From assembly GCA_001414485.1 (NCBI GenBank), contig LLEY01000187.1:1-64000 (forward strand): 64,000 nucleotides of DNA, read 5' to 3'. The translations under genes were made by a program, and so were the position numbers. Origin of the DNA: Calycina herbarum. Lineage: Eukaryota > Ascomycota > Leotiomycetes > Helotiales > Pezizellaceae. Positions 10,437-22,857 of the stretch are shown here, one piece after another (the stretch's first letter is position 1; each line of letters begins with the position of its first letter). Under the pieces are notes generated by a model that saw nothing but the letters and a program-made list of their open reading frames with translations, did not search any database and was not told the origin of the DNA.

Positions 10437-13400
10437 TATGTAGGATAATATCTCGATTGCGAAAGAGGGCGGGACTTAATACAAAGGATATCAATTGTCT
10501 CGATGCTTTCCTCCGCGCTGGTTGTGCAACGCCAATTTCAAGGTATTTTCCAAGTATACCCACCTATTATGCCAAAAGTCCTGCAATGATTCAAGCAAGG
10601 AAAAGTCACTTAGGTATCCGGACCTCACACGGTTGAGGTATTTAATTGCCTACCTCAAGGCCGTTCCTTCCCAGGCTCGACTCAGCTACCTCTGAAGACT
10701 CGAGGTCGCACCTTCTTCCTCATGTCGACGTTTTGTCACCGAGAGCAAGTCATCGAGAAGGGAAAGCACGACCCATGGTCCACCTCTAGAGGAAAAGTAT
10801 AACTTCTCCCCCACCAAAGCCCCGCCTGCCTTCTCAAACCTGGAAGGCTGCTGGTGTCATAAATTCAATTGCGAGCAGTCACGAGTTTGGTGACTGATTT
10901 GTCACCTAGTTCTCTTTTTCGGGGGTAGACTGCTCATCTCTTTGGGGGAGGTTCATCACACCCGCGACCAAAATATCTAACTATTTGTCACCTAGCTTAT
11001 TTCTAGCATTTTTCTCGAGATATTTCTCTAGGTCTGTATCGTCAACATTTCCTTGCGACACTTACATCACTTCTTTACACCTCAGTCACTGAAATTTAGG
11101 TCCATCTGAGTTTGGAACCCGAGTCCGGGAGACGACTATGAGAAGTCCGGGCAAAATCAAAGAAAAACATGAGGCTTGTGAGATAGAATATCATGACTCC
11201 TTTTTCCCCTTCTTACTATCTCATGTTACTATGTTTAGATGAATTGATTGTTCTAAAAATTCTAGGACAGCAATGTTTATTGGACATTGATAGGTGAACG
11301 ACGGCTGTGAGAAAGCTTCCCACATTTCTCAGTACTGTTCCCGTGAGCAGGTCCTGACCGACTTCGCTCAACTCCTCCGCAATCCCTTCCAATTAACCTA
11401 TTTCTACAAATCGGACCGAGCCTTCCCTCCTCGCTACCGTGTCACAAGCGTAAGAGGGAAGGAGCGACCCCAAGTCATGCGGTGCAACATTGAGGTTCAA
11501 GGTAAATGGGAAGGGACGACCTCTCCCTCTCCTCCCAATTTCAAACCACTCCAGTCGCGTTAGCTGCAACATTTTTAGGCAGGAGCAAGGCAATGCTGAC
11601 GAGATGTGACCTAGCTCTTTTGTAGAAGCACGCACTTGGCCGTACTATAGGCATTCTGTTAATGAGCAATGGCTTCCCATCGTGGTCAAGTTTCACTTAC
11701 CTCGCTTTCTATTGCCAGTTCATCTTTCTTGGGGACCATGGTGTCTCAATTTTTCAAAGCTGATAACCAATTCTAGTGCAACAGTGCTGCGTAGGAACAT
11801 AAGATCATTGTTCGCCTTTCTCTTCCAGGATTTCTCTATACGCATCCTCGAGCAAGGCTCTAGTCGCACTTCCAACTACAACCTCCTTCGATTTCCTTAA
11901 CTTTCTCTTCAGTTTCTAGAGAACCCTCATCATGAGTCGGGAGTACAGCTTTGGGATAGCTAGTCGAGTACCTGGTAGGTCATCTGATAGTTCAGGCCGC
12001 ATCTTGATGAGTTCAGTTTCAGTAATATGTGAATCCTCAAATGGCGCTTTGCTTGCTGTAGGGGAAGGGTTGCGAGGTGGTTTGTGTTGATGTAAGGTTG
12101 GAAGGGCCCTTCCTACCTGCTACTTTCGCTCCCTCCCAAACAACAGTCTACTGGAACCCGTCAACTGGACGGGAGATTCCAAACAATGGAAGGGTCATGA
12201 AAAGAGCCAAGTCCTTGTCAACTTTCCGCGTGCACCCGAAAAGATGTCCATTGGAAAATCTTTCTCAATTTTCTCTCGACGGGTTGGGTCACATGTGATA
12301 AGTAGAAATAACGAATATCCATTGTTGGGAGTCTTCTTGTACGTCTTATCTTCTCATTTGATTATTCTAAAGTTTTAGTACAATGTCTTTTCTCAGATGT
12401 ACGAGGAACCGTAGCGGGACGAAGTTGATGAAAGAGGGACCTCAACGTCGACCTCTCGCCTCTCGTCGCAACACCTTCATCGCCCCTTCCCTCCTCATCT
12501 CAATCTCAACCTCCTCTGACATCTCGCCTCGACCTACACGGGGCTCGAGGAGTCACTCCTTTCAGGTTCCTCTCTCTCTCTCTTAACTCGACCTTACCAG
12601 CCGCACAGCTGTCTTTAGTTACCTCCGTCGTTTGCCAAAACTGCCAGCGCCACCACTTCGAGCTCAACTCTCTCCAGCAATGGGAGTGTTGAAGAATACA
12701 TGGTCAGTCTCGCGCACCGAAGTTGGAGATGATTTTGGGGCTGAAGATATTATACTATTTGCAATTCTCTCTATCCTATATAGTACATGTTCTGAAGAGT
12801 AAGCACTTGCTTCAACCTTACCCAACGACAAATGGCACAAGAAGCCCTGGTTGATAAAATCTTGATTTCGGTAGTCGAGACCTGTCATAACGCTGATATA
12901 TACACCTATTCATTTCTCATCTGATCTTCTAGTTTTCAAGCCATTTTTCCACACCTGCCATCCCAAGAAGTATTGCATGCCCAACGATGCGATTGCGGAT
13001 TTCCTTTGATATGAGATGCGGTCTGGGGGGGAGAAAATGCAAAGGTAGTGGAAAAGTAGTACCTACTTCTGTCTGACGTTGGAAAAAGCCAGCAAGCAAA
13101 AAGTACCGAGAGTATGGAGCTGGTCTCGGTCTAGACCTTGAGGGAGGGACCGACTCTGTTGTTGGGTTGAGGAAGGAACGACCACCCACTGTGGGACCAG
13201 AAGATGTCGAGAGGGAAGGAGTGAGGAACGCTTTGCAGCGTGACTGAAAGCCCACGCCCTCTGGTTTTGACTTCTCGCGGTCTTCTCTTCTTTCTTCTAT
13301 CCGGTTCTCTTTACACTCTTCTTCACTTCACACATTACTTTTGAGACTGCGTTTGGTTCATCGAGGGACTGGGTAACATAAACACCTATTTAGGTTCCCT

Positions 13401-14392
13401 AGCTACTTCGATGGCAAGTCCCAATTGCCTTCACCACAACAGACTCTCTAAAGACATCAGCATACGGATGAGGTATGGAGCCTTTGAACTTTGTGAAGTA
13501 CAACATGGAATATTACATATGAGAGTTTAATATTAAGTATGAATTCTTGGGTTTTGTAGCTCTGAGAATGTGAATCAAGAGAGATCAGAAAGTGAATATC
13601 AGTTGAGCTCAGTGAGCAGAATTTTGTAGTCAAGTGAACGACAATTATCTCTTTCCCCCGAAATTCACCTCTTGTGCAAATGACATCCGCTGAAGCGGGA
13701 TGTTGATGAAAAGCAACCGCGACGATATATCGTCGCTATATGATTTGGCGGAAATCGAGCATTTCAAACTGCTTGAGGAGTTCCCAGGTTTCTTGGAGAT
13801 ATACCCGCTCCTCGATCTATCTCAAGTTTTTGACCCTCAATTGACTCCAATGTGATCATTTCTAATCCCATGCTTTTTCACAACCTGACCATCTCACCTT
13901 CGTCGTCCTCACTCTCTCAACTCCAGCAAAGCTTAAGCAAGTTCTCACCTTTGCTATCCAACTGAGCTCGCTTGAATTTTAGCGTCCGCGGATACAAGTA
14001 TCTAACCTTTCTCCTTCTCTTCGATCTTTTCTTCTTCCCTCTTCCAACAACTTTTACAAACTCCTCGTCTCCGTCTCCTCCCGTAACCACCACTTGCTTC
14101 CTCTTCTTTTCTCTATCCTCCTCCTCAAGCCTCTTGCTTGCCCACCGTTGGGTGGCACTTTCATACCATATTTTACCCTCGTCGGCGTCCTCAGCTTTCC
14201 CACGCTTGTTCACCTTCAACTTGGCGTCGCCCAACCTCAAGTTTGCCCACCGTTGGGTGACTCTTTCACACCAACTCTTGCCTCGTTTACGTCCCCGAGC
14301 CTTCAGTCTCCGCCTCTTAGTTGGGCTCTTTCGCCCTCAACTCGTCCACGCTTCGAACTTCTTACAGCTGAGCGGCTGCTTCATACTTCATT
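10437..14392. other. 4-kb gene-poor spacer with dispersed motif
   Basis: I find no supported coding frame. Short frames at 11294-11563, 12077-12298 and 12929-13255 are low in protein character. The spacer contains copies of the GGGAAGGARCGACC motif at about 10662-10672 (reverse), 11455, 11508, 13171 and 13212. Pyrimidine-rich blocks lie at 12430-12590 and 13970-14390; the latter holds a degenerate tandem repeat described separately. It may contain remains of old repeats or a non-coding transcript; the sequence alone does not decide. Confidence 0.5.
14118..14350. repeat. degenerate tandem repeat of about 105 bp
   Basis: The 15-mer GCCCACCGTTGGGTG occurs at 14140-14154 and again at 14245-14259, each followed by a CTTTCA-containing segment and a CTCGT-type stretch. 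A weaker third copy starts near 14318 (AGTTGGGCTCTTTCGCC). The spacing of the first two copies is 105 bp, exactly 35 codons. The minus strand over this repeat is open and reads W-x-E-x-x-T-Q-R-W-A twice, but has no ATG. Confidence 0.55.
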
Positions 14393-15661
14393 ATGCCTGG
14401 TTTCATCACGGATGAGCAAGCTGATGACTCGATGTCACTCTTCGTCAAGGAAGAGGAAGTGAACGACGAGGTGTCAAGCTTCACTATGGAAGAAGAGGTT
14501 AACGACGTGATGTCAACCTCCTCTGGGGAAGAAGAAGTTGACGACATGATGTCGAGCTCCTCCGAGGAAGAAGAAGCTGAGAGCGATCTGCACGCCGGAA
14601 GAGTTGGGGGACTCTCACCACTCTTGATGGTCTATATACGCCAGCAAAAATTCAAAATGCTTATGTCCGACATTCGAGCAAAGAGATTTGAGCCACTACT
14701 TCAGAGACTTAATGTGAGTACTTGACTTCACTTTTCATCAAAATCCGGACCCTTTTCTGACCAAACTTGAAGATGAAAGCAGAAAAGAAGCTGCTGGAGA
14801 AAGCTATTCAAGCTGCTACTCCAATGCTTCTCAAGGCCTCTGAGTTTTTTTATCGGAGAAGAAGGCGACCATGATGAACCTCCCTTTGGTAATATCAGAA
14901 TGCTGCACTTGTACACTACGAGATACAACGATGTCTCGTCAGACGCACTTACACGTTGCATCACTTCTGTTATTCCTGAAGTCGACTGGGAGTCTTCTAA
15001 CCGTGTCATTGATGTGAAAGATAGAATTATTAAACTTGCCGACGAATGCCAAGACGATTCTCTCAGATGTCTCTTTCGACATGTAAGTTTCCAGCCCAAA
15101 CTATCACAACGTCGTCCCCAAGAAACTTTCTGACACCGAAGTTGTCGTCCAGGTCGCGGTCATCAAAAAGAAAGTTGATCTCAGATGCGGGGACGGATGT
15201 TTTGCTTCGTTGACCCAAGACCAACGTCGCAGCTTGTTTGGATTGGTGTTCGACATGCACCCAGTCTGGGTCATGAAGCGCTTCAAACTCAGAGAATCAA
15301 CCATGTTGATTGACTTTGCTGCGATGTGAGTGTTTTCTAACCATTTTCAAAGAACTCTTATTGATGTTTCTTCTTTAGCTGTGCCAAGGAAACGGAGGAG
15401 CGTCTCAAATGGCGTATTTTCTTCCGCAACATGTATATTGACATGATGGCGCATACCTGGACATGCAGGTTTACGGGATACAATGGCCAGAGTGTGCTTA
15501 TTTCATACTGGAAGAAATGGCCAAAGCAACAGAAGGTCATCGGTTGGGGTGTTGGTGATGCCAGCGATTTACCTGTGCAGCCAGAGATTGTTGTGGAGGG
15601 CCTGGGGAGCTATAAGCCAGATCCAGAAGAGGGAAGAGGAGAATTTGTCGCTCCAGTATAG
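14393..15661 (+). CDS. tandem paralog A of an unknown fungal family, frameshifted
   Basis: I do not recognise this family, but the gene is paralogous to the one at 16026-17039. Exons: 14393-14713, 14773-15082, 15153-15325 and 15379-15661. The N-terminus has acidic 16-18-residue repeats (FVKEEEVNDEVSSF / TMEEEVNDVMSTS / SGEEEVDDMMSSS). The shared core contains RFEPLL, a KLL..AI helix, ESLRCLFRH-like SLRC, the block FDMHPVWVMKR, and a C-terminal FRNMYIDMMAHT, with EGRGEFVAPV at the end. In exon 2 a run of seven T (14845-14851) puts the frame off by one: the paralog-like sequence resumes as FFIGEEGDHDEPPFGNIRML only if one T is removed. With six T the product would be 361 residues. A base-calling error or a young pseudogene are both possible. 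The intron after RH (15083-15152) is absent in paralog B. Confidence 0.6.
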
Positions 15662-16025
15662 AGGGATTTGGTGATCAAAGGGGAAAGGCTGGGCTTATGA
15701 ACATTTACCGGATGGGGAAAACATGGGTCAGTTATGGGATTCGGGGCGTTTATGTTTAATGGGGGTTACGGATTTACAACATGGCATATTTCAAGGTGCT
15801 GGATTTTCGAATATGGCGTGCCTTGAAAATAAAAATGGAATATCAAGTATCATACTTGAGCAAACAATTTGCGACAGCAAGAATTGGCTCGCTTAATTAT
15901 GACGCTAACGGGACACCATATAAAACTTCCTCCTCCCCCCATCTCCGCCCACAAAAATCTTCCTTTCTTTCACTCTTCTCAAACCTCCTGCTTTCCTACA
16001 ATTTGGCGGCTCATTCATCCTCACA
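15662..16025. promoter_or_regulatory. spacer between the tandem paralogs
   Basis: A 364-bp interval between the stop of paralog A and the ATG of paralog B. The pyrimidine-rich stretch just before 16026 (CTTCCTCCTCC, CTTTCTTTCACTCTTCTC) resembles a fungal transcription-start region. The 3' flanks of the two paralogs share phrases such as GGGATTCGGGGC followed by GGGGGTT, so the duplication unit extends beyond the stop codons. Confidence 0.5.
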
Positions 16026-17039
16026 ATGTCAGCCCCCATCAAAGAAGAGGAACTCGACAACAACATGTTGCCAAACCCCTCTGCGGATGAGCGCCGGCAA
16101 ACAATACCTTCAACAAATTTGATTCGCGATATTGGACGAAGAGGATTCGAGCCACTGCTTGATGAAGAAGAAGTAAGCACCTCGACCCAGTTTTCACCAT
16201 GCGTGAAAACCTTTTCCAACTTGAAATCCAGGTGAAGGAAGACGAGAAGCTGTTGAGTGCCGCAATCGCGGAAAGATCTCCCACACTACTTACGGCTCGA
16301 GAGCACCTCACTGGAGACCTCGGTGATAGATCCAATCGTGATCAGCACATTGTCACTCACAACTTAGAGAAATCTCTTCTCGATCTTCATCTTGCACGAT
16401 ACAACGAGATTACTGAAGACTTGGTTGAGTTTTTCGATTCAATTTACGCCGATTCCTATCCATGGTACGAGGATACCAAGAAATCCATAGCCGAATACCC
16501 CGAAGACTGTACAAACGAGTCGTTGAGATGTCTCCTTCGACATGTCAACACCATTCGAAGCAGAATCGACGAACAGTACGGATATCACACTTTTACCAAT
16601 TCGACAAAGGAGCATGGCAGAGTGTTATTTGGACACGTGTTTGATAGGCACCCGGTATGGATTATGAGTCGCCTCAAATCCAAGGAATCGAACACTGTTG
16701 ATTTTGCCTCGATGTATGTATAACTCAAATGTACACTCACGCAACGTGCTAACCTCCAAAAGCTGGGCCTATGAGAACAAAGGCCGTAGTGCTTGGCGTC
16801 TATTCTATAGAAATATGTACATTGACATGATGGCACATACCTGTGAGTGGCGTCTCTGTGGCGGTTACAAAGCTGTAGTCGTCGGATATTGGAAGCAATG
16901 GGTAAAGCAGACAAAGGTTCAAAACTGGGGCATCGAGGATGCTTATGAGCTGCCTGTGCTTTCCAAGCTTGTCACAATGGGACTACTCTACCTAGGGGAT
17001 CCAGAAGAGGGAAGTGGTGACTTCGTCGCTCCCAATTGA
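16026..17039 (+). CDS. tandem paralog B of the same unknown family
   Basis: Three exons: 16026-16172, 16232-16713 and 16763-17039; 301 residues; introns are 59 nt and 49 nt, with donors GTAAGC and GTATGT. Alignment by eye with paralog A shows FEPLL before intron 1, KLLSAAIAE, LARYNEITEDL, NESLRCLLRHV, FDRHPVWIMSR, then FYRNMYIDMMAHT and EDAYELPVL, ending EGSGDFVAPN. It lacks the acidic N-terminal repeats of A. No signal peptide or membrane span is visible, so a cytoplasmic or nuclear protein is likely. The frame is intact throughout, so this copy is probably functional. The family's role is unknown; conserved W, H and Y residues in the C-terminal block are candidates for structural or binding positions. 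Confidence 0.75.
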
Positions 17040-18007
17040 GGGGTCGATGAGAGAAACGGGTGGGCATATGATTATTTATCGGATGGGGGGGGGACAATAT
17101 GGGATGGTTATGGGATTCGGGGCCTCTGCATTTATGGGGGTTTACAAAATTACTATACGGCATCGTCCAAGGTGCTGGGTTTTCAAATGATGCTCTTGCA
17201 ACGAGAGTGGGAAATACAATCATTATTATGACCAATCTTGATTCTTGGTGACATCTAACCTGTGAAACTGCAAAGTAAAGCATAAGCTCGAAGTCCTTTG
17301 CATTCTCTGTGGAGCGCCAAGTTAATTCCGTCCTCACTTACCCCTCCACGTCCTACTTCTTTTCAAGTATTCGGGATCGAGAAAACCTCGCTTAATTTGC
17401 GCGTCTTTCCTCAAACAGGGCTAATTTAGAAGACAAAACCTTCTTGTCCACACTAGACCAAGTGCTAGCCGCACTCAACCTCGACACCACCCATCGCCCA
17501 ACAATCACAATCACAATCACAAAGGTAAGCAAGTATATATCTTTCATTCCTCTTATTAAACACCACCCTCCCCATCCATCCATCCATCCATCCATACACA
17601 ACCCCTTCAATCCCCCCCTCCCATTCTTCATCATCTTCTCCCCGAATTCTAGGTACTAGGTATCTCATCATATGCCCCCCTCGATTCTGCATCCCCATTC
17701 TATAGTGTGATGCCCCCCTAAATTAAATACAAAGGAAAAAAGCCCAGCCAGCAAACACGGCGTCTAGCCCCACCCACCCTCTATAGATATTTTGGTCCGT
17801 CGATGAAAACATTAAAGGAAACTAGGGTAGTGAGTGACCCAAAGGCAAAAAAGCAAGCTCATTCTGTAATAGATCCCCTCCAACGCCGAAGCAAAAAGCA
17901 AAATCATACTTATACACGTCCACAAAAACCCCTACAAACAGTCCACCACCCTCAAGCTTACTCATTAACTCTCAAAAATTACCATGCCACTGAGGAGAAG
18001 TAAAGAT
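17040..18007. other. spacer with simple repeats
   Basis: The region lies between convergent genes. It contains ACAATC repeats near 17500-17522 and a CCAT microsatellite near 17575-17596. A short C7 and G9 tract occur near 17708 and 17085. No coding frame is credible; the 60-80-codon frames here are translations of the simple repeats. Confidence 0.6.
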
Positions 18008-21000
18008 CTACTCCTTCTTAACCTTCTTCTCCTTATTCGTATTCTTCGGCACCCTCGCCAACCAATACAAGAAGACCGCTCCACAAGCATTGAAAATGAT
18101 GTACACCCACATCAACCCAAAGTTCCTCCATCGATCACCGTACTCGATATTCACGGCCGCAAGGAAAGTATTCGTGTCGGCGACCGTGCAGAAGGTGCAG
18201 TCACTCGTCGCGTTCATGGAACCGTCCGTGAGATATCCACCAGCGGGTGGGATCCCAGCCGTCAAATTACCGTTAATGTATGGCGAGAGATATTCCCAGC
18301 ATTGTAGTCCGGATGGGGGGTCGAAGTGCAGATATTCTTGGGCTGCGCAGACGACTTTGGTATTTGCTACTCCTGTGGATAGGACACCGCTGACGAGATA
18401 TGTGAAGGGCGAGACGCGGTACATGAAGATCCAGAAACGGGGGAATTGCGATGGCGATGCGAGAACACTAGAAGCATGTTAGTATAATAAATCATGGACG
18501 GTGGAATGTGAGATGCTTACCCGTTGAAAATAAGCGTCAGAGAGAACAAAAGTTGTGCCAAATTTCCTCCAGCCTCGGCCGTCTCGATACCTGCGATGAT
18601 CATAGTCGTGAACGTCGATGTGAAGAGCAAGAAGGAGAGGATGAACAAGAACATCAATCCACCACGTTCAGTGACTGCATCTGTTGGAACAGCGTTTCGT
18701 TGAAGACCAATTGGGTAATACCAGGTGAAGAATATGAGGACACCCATGAGTGTGTTCCATGGAATCTCAACAAAGAGGTTGGAAAGAATAAACACCTGCC
18801 AGGAATAGGTCTTGGAAGGACGTTCTCGGACCTCATAAAGAGAACGTTGAACGACGAAAAGAGGCATGATTTGTTGGACCAAGTTACCGAAAACTGTCAA
18901 CAACATGAAAATGGCGAAAAGTTGATTCTGCAGTCCTTGTAGAGAGGTTGGAGCGTCCCAGAAAGAGAATCCGATGAAGAGACCGGTGGCAACACAGAGA
19001 AGACTCTTGGAGTAGAGATATGAAGGTGTTCGCCAGTACTGCTCAAAGACACGAGCGAGAACGGTCCACAATTGAACAGAGAATTTAGCGGCGTATGGGT
19101 CGAGTGCTGTGGGATCCTCTTCGATTGGTTTTTGAGATAGAGTTGCTTTGAGTTCGGCGAGTGTTTCCTTTACTCGAACACGTTCGGGTGAGTTATTCCA
19201 GACTTCGGGCCAATCGATGGCGGTCTCTGAGCCAGGTGCAGCACCGATGACCTCAAGCATGACTTCGGCAGGGTTTTCATCGATAGAGAATTTTCTGGAG
19301 CCATTTCGTTCGAAGTATTCAGTCAAGACGTGTGAATCCTTACCAATGTCTCCAAAGTAAACAGTCTTGCCCCCCTTGGCGAGAAACAGTAGGCGATCGA
19401 ATTCCTGGAAGAGAATAGCAGAAGGTTGATGAATTGTGCAGAGAATTGCTTGTCCATTGTCGGCCAACTTTCGGAGAAGAGCGCAAATAGACCAAGCTGT
19501 TTGAGAATCAAGACCCGAGGTCGGCTCATCGAGGAATAGAAGAAGGGCAGGTTTGGCGGCAAGTTCAACTCCGATTGTCAAACGTTTACGTTGCTCTACG
19601 TTGAGACCTTCTCCTGGAACTCCAACAATTGCATCGGCATACTTTTCCATTTCTAGAACCTTGATGACTTCGTCAACGTAAGCAATCTTTTCGGCATGTG
19701 GGGTAGACTTGGGTTGACGCAGAACAGCACTGAATCGTAGTGCTTCTCTGACAGTTGTAGTGGCCAAGTGAAGATCCTGTTGTTGCACGTATCCAGTCTT
19801 GCGTTGAAATCCAGTATCTCGTTGACGACCATCGACAAGCATTTCTCCTGTAACGACACCCATCGTGGTACGACTAGCGAGAACATCGAGTAAAGTAGTT
19901 TTTCCAGCACCAGAGACACCCATCAATGCAGTTAGTGTGCCAGGTTTGACCCATCCATCAACGTTGTCCAACAATTTACGGTCCTCCTTCATGATTTTGA
20001 TATCGTAGTTGACGTCATCCCAATGGAAAATAGCAGTCTGCTTTTGGATACTTGGGGGAGCATCTGGGACAGTCTTTGTGCGAGCAAGTTCAACAGGAGT
20101 ATGTTCGACTTGAGACTCTTCATCTGCGAGAGCGGAAGCATCTGGGACGCCACCTCTTTGGAAAAGAAGAACTTCTCCCTTGGATTTCTGGGCAGAAATA
20201 TACTCGGTGGCGGTGAGATAGACGGCGCATCCAAAAACCATGAGAGCAAACATGATACCGAGATTTCTCCAGAGATGAGAATATTCGTATCTATAATTGA
20301 CGCGGAGGAAAGTATCTCCATCCACAAAGTCGGCACCAGCCAGCGCCCCGGTAGCGGAGCAAATCTTTTCGGATGGCAAGACATTAAGATAAGAAGGACC
20401 AGCTGGAATGAACTGCGCGCATGGAATTTTCAAGTTGTGAAATTCGTTGACCATGAGTGCTTCAAATGCGTAGGAGACAGGGTCGAGGTAGTTGATCCAT
20501 CTAAACCAAGGGTGCATGCTACTAATAGGAATCGCAAAGCCGGTATAGATTACCAAGGCGAGAATGAAGATTGCAGCCGGAGCCATTGCCTATCGCATGG
20601 GTTAGAGGTATTCATCAAACTTGCAAGGGAAACTGACCTGGGCCAATGTTCTTGATAAAGCACCAATGGAGCGGAAGAACATGGACATGGTCAATGTGCA
20701 CACAAACGTGAACAGAAAGAAGATGAAGAAGTGTTCCGGCGTCCTCCGAAGATTGGTCATAAAGTAAACAACAAGATCAAAAATGATAGTAGTTCCAATT
20801 TTATTCGGCAGATCCATTATCATGGACGCTATCGAGGTTAGCGTACGTATTAAGTTATTGCTAGAAGAGACGTACCAATTGCTTCAGAAAACGGATGATA
20901 GAATGCGTATTTAGACTGTTTCTCGACGATTGGTCGTTGAGCATACAAGGTTAAGATTTCCAAGAAACTTTGGAAAGCGGCCATTAGAATAGAGAAGAAC

Positions 21001-22772
21001 AAGAGAGCGCCACGACTGAAGAGCTTCGCCGTGCTATTTTGCATGTTGTAAAACACACTACTGATAATTAATGACAACACGGCTTGGCCGAAAAGTCCGG
21101 TAAAGAAGAGGGTGGCATCGCCACGGAGTCTTAGCCAACTTCTCCAGGTGCAAAGTTTGATCTGCCCAGCGATAGAAAGTGTGTAGGGAGAGCCAATGCG
21201 TTGGGATTTTGCTTGCGCAGCTAAAAGGATTGATTAGCATATGAGAAAAAGTTGGGATGATTGAATATACCTCTGCGAGCGTCCTTGAACTTCTCCAGGT
21301 GCTCACCACCAATGGGATACTGTTGCTCGAATTCTTCAATCTCTCGCATGAGCTGAGCTCTATCCTCGCTCTTGTGCCACATGGCGGCAAACTCGTCCGG
21401 TGTATATGGTGTCCTGCCCTCGAACCCTGGTCGCACAATGCGCTCTGCAGGACTGGTGAGTGAGGTAAGGAAATCGGCAGTGGTTTGTCGTAGAGGGCAG
21501 TCAAAACCCATATTAATGAAGAATTCCTTTGCTGCATGAATGTTTCCGAAATAAATCTGCCTTCCCTCGTAAAGCACTGCTACTTTGTCAAAGACATCAT
21601 AGATGGGTTGCGAAGCTTGATAAATGGCTACCACAGCAGCGGACCCTGTCATTTCAGTCGAGAGGCGCAGGGTCTTGACGAACTCCAGCGCAGTGGCACT
21701 GTCGAGTCCTCGAGTCGAGTTGTCCCATGCTTGTAGGGGGGATTGCCCAAGAGCTGCCTCTGCAATACTGACACGTTTTCGCTCTCCACCAGAGACACCA
21801 CGAATGAAATCGTTTCCGACTTTTGTGTTGATGGTGTGACTGAGTCCGAAGACGGCCATGAGAACATCCCTCATATGCTCAGCATATTGTTGTCTGCTGA
21901 CACCAGGTACTCGGTTTCGAGGAGCTAACATCATTAGCCTAGACCAAAATCCCAAGACAAAAGTCCAACTCACCTCTTGCATGTGCAGCAAACAGAAGCG
22001 TCTGTCCGACAGTCAATTGGGGGAAATGGACATCAACCTCTGCTTGGTAGATGCATTCTCCTCGGAAGTCTGTGTGCATCTTCTCCATTTGAATACCCTG
22101 GTAGTTGATGGTGCTTTGGGAATCAATAAAGAAACCGTCAATCTCGCCCGAGATGGTCTTGAGTAAGGTGGAACATCCGCTATCAACGAGTCAACTGCTT
22201 GCTCTCCAAAAATCTCAGTATCCAATAACATACCTTCCCGGTCTACCCAACACAACCAACATTTCCCCGCTTCGAACCAGACCATCAAAGTTGCGCAGAA
22301 TTTGGATCTTCTTCTTTTGTCCGCGGCCAATCAACTTTTTGAAGATGCTTGCTCCCTCTAAAGGATAATTACCAAAAGTCTTTTGATAATCGGTGGCTTC
22401 TCCAAAACCGTGGGCGCTCAGATTCTTGTATGCGACTCCTGCGACTCTGGAGGGGTATCGTTCGGGGTCCCGACTCTGAACGCCTAACAAGTTCTTCGTC
22501 CATACTTTGTAACTGAATTTGCCCGAGGAGGGGTCGAGGAGGGGGTTGTCGGAGCCGTCGAATGGATTGACGTGGTCTCCACCTTGGTTCTTGATCGAGT
22601 GTTGTGTGAAAGCCCGCGCCAAATCGTGTACTACTTTTTCTCCATCCTCAGAAGAATCGCCCAATGTCTCTCCGGCCGAGGTATCTCCTCGTTCTCGTCC
22701 CTTCTCGTCGCGGTACTCCTCCTCTATCGTCAGGGCCAGGTCGTGGCCTTGGGGAAAGGTCATGTTAGCCAT
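18008..22772 (-). CDS. PDR-type full-size ABC transporter (ABCG)
   Basis: Pleiotropic-drug-resistance transporters export azoles, plant defence compounds and other hydrophobic molecules across the plasma membrane. Seven exons: 22234-22772, 21974-22179, 21271-21924, 20876-21220, 20638-20828, 18521-20589 and 18008-18467; introns are 47-54 nt. The joined length is 4,464 nt, 1,487 residues, typical for the family. The order is NBD1-TMD1-NBD2-TMD2. Walker A of NBD1 is split by intron 1 and reads GRPGSGCST, the degenerate PDR form. Its signature is [10 protein letters not shown] near residue 292. NBD2 has GVSGAGKTT near 867, [10 protein letters not shown] and [15 protein letters not shown]. The start [11 protein letters not shown] at 22772 is the first in-frame ATG; an upstream out-of-frame 14-codon ORF and an 11-bp triple repeat lie in the leader/promoter. 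The exact drug subgroup is not assignable here. Confidence 0.95.
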
Positions 22773-22857
22773 CTTGCAATCGTCCGAGCAGCAATGGCGA
22801 ATAGGCAGCTCCGAAGCAAGAATAGCTTGGTTAGGACAGGAATACAGCAAAGAGAGA

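Noticed and set aside
14840..14860. Programmed frameshift at the T7 run of paralog A
   Set aside because: A -1 slip at U UUU UUA would enter a frame that does not match the paralog; the needed change is the removal of one base, so a simple indel explains it better.
17480..17600. Possible CRISPR-like or satellite array
   Set aside because: Only simple ACAATC and CCAT repeats without spacers; eukaryotic microsatellite.
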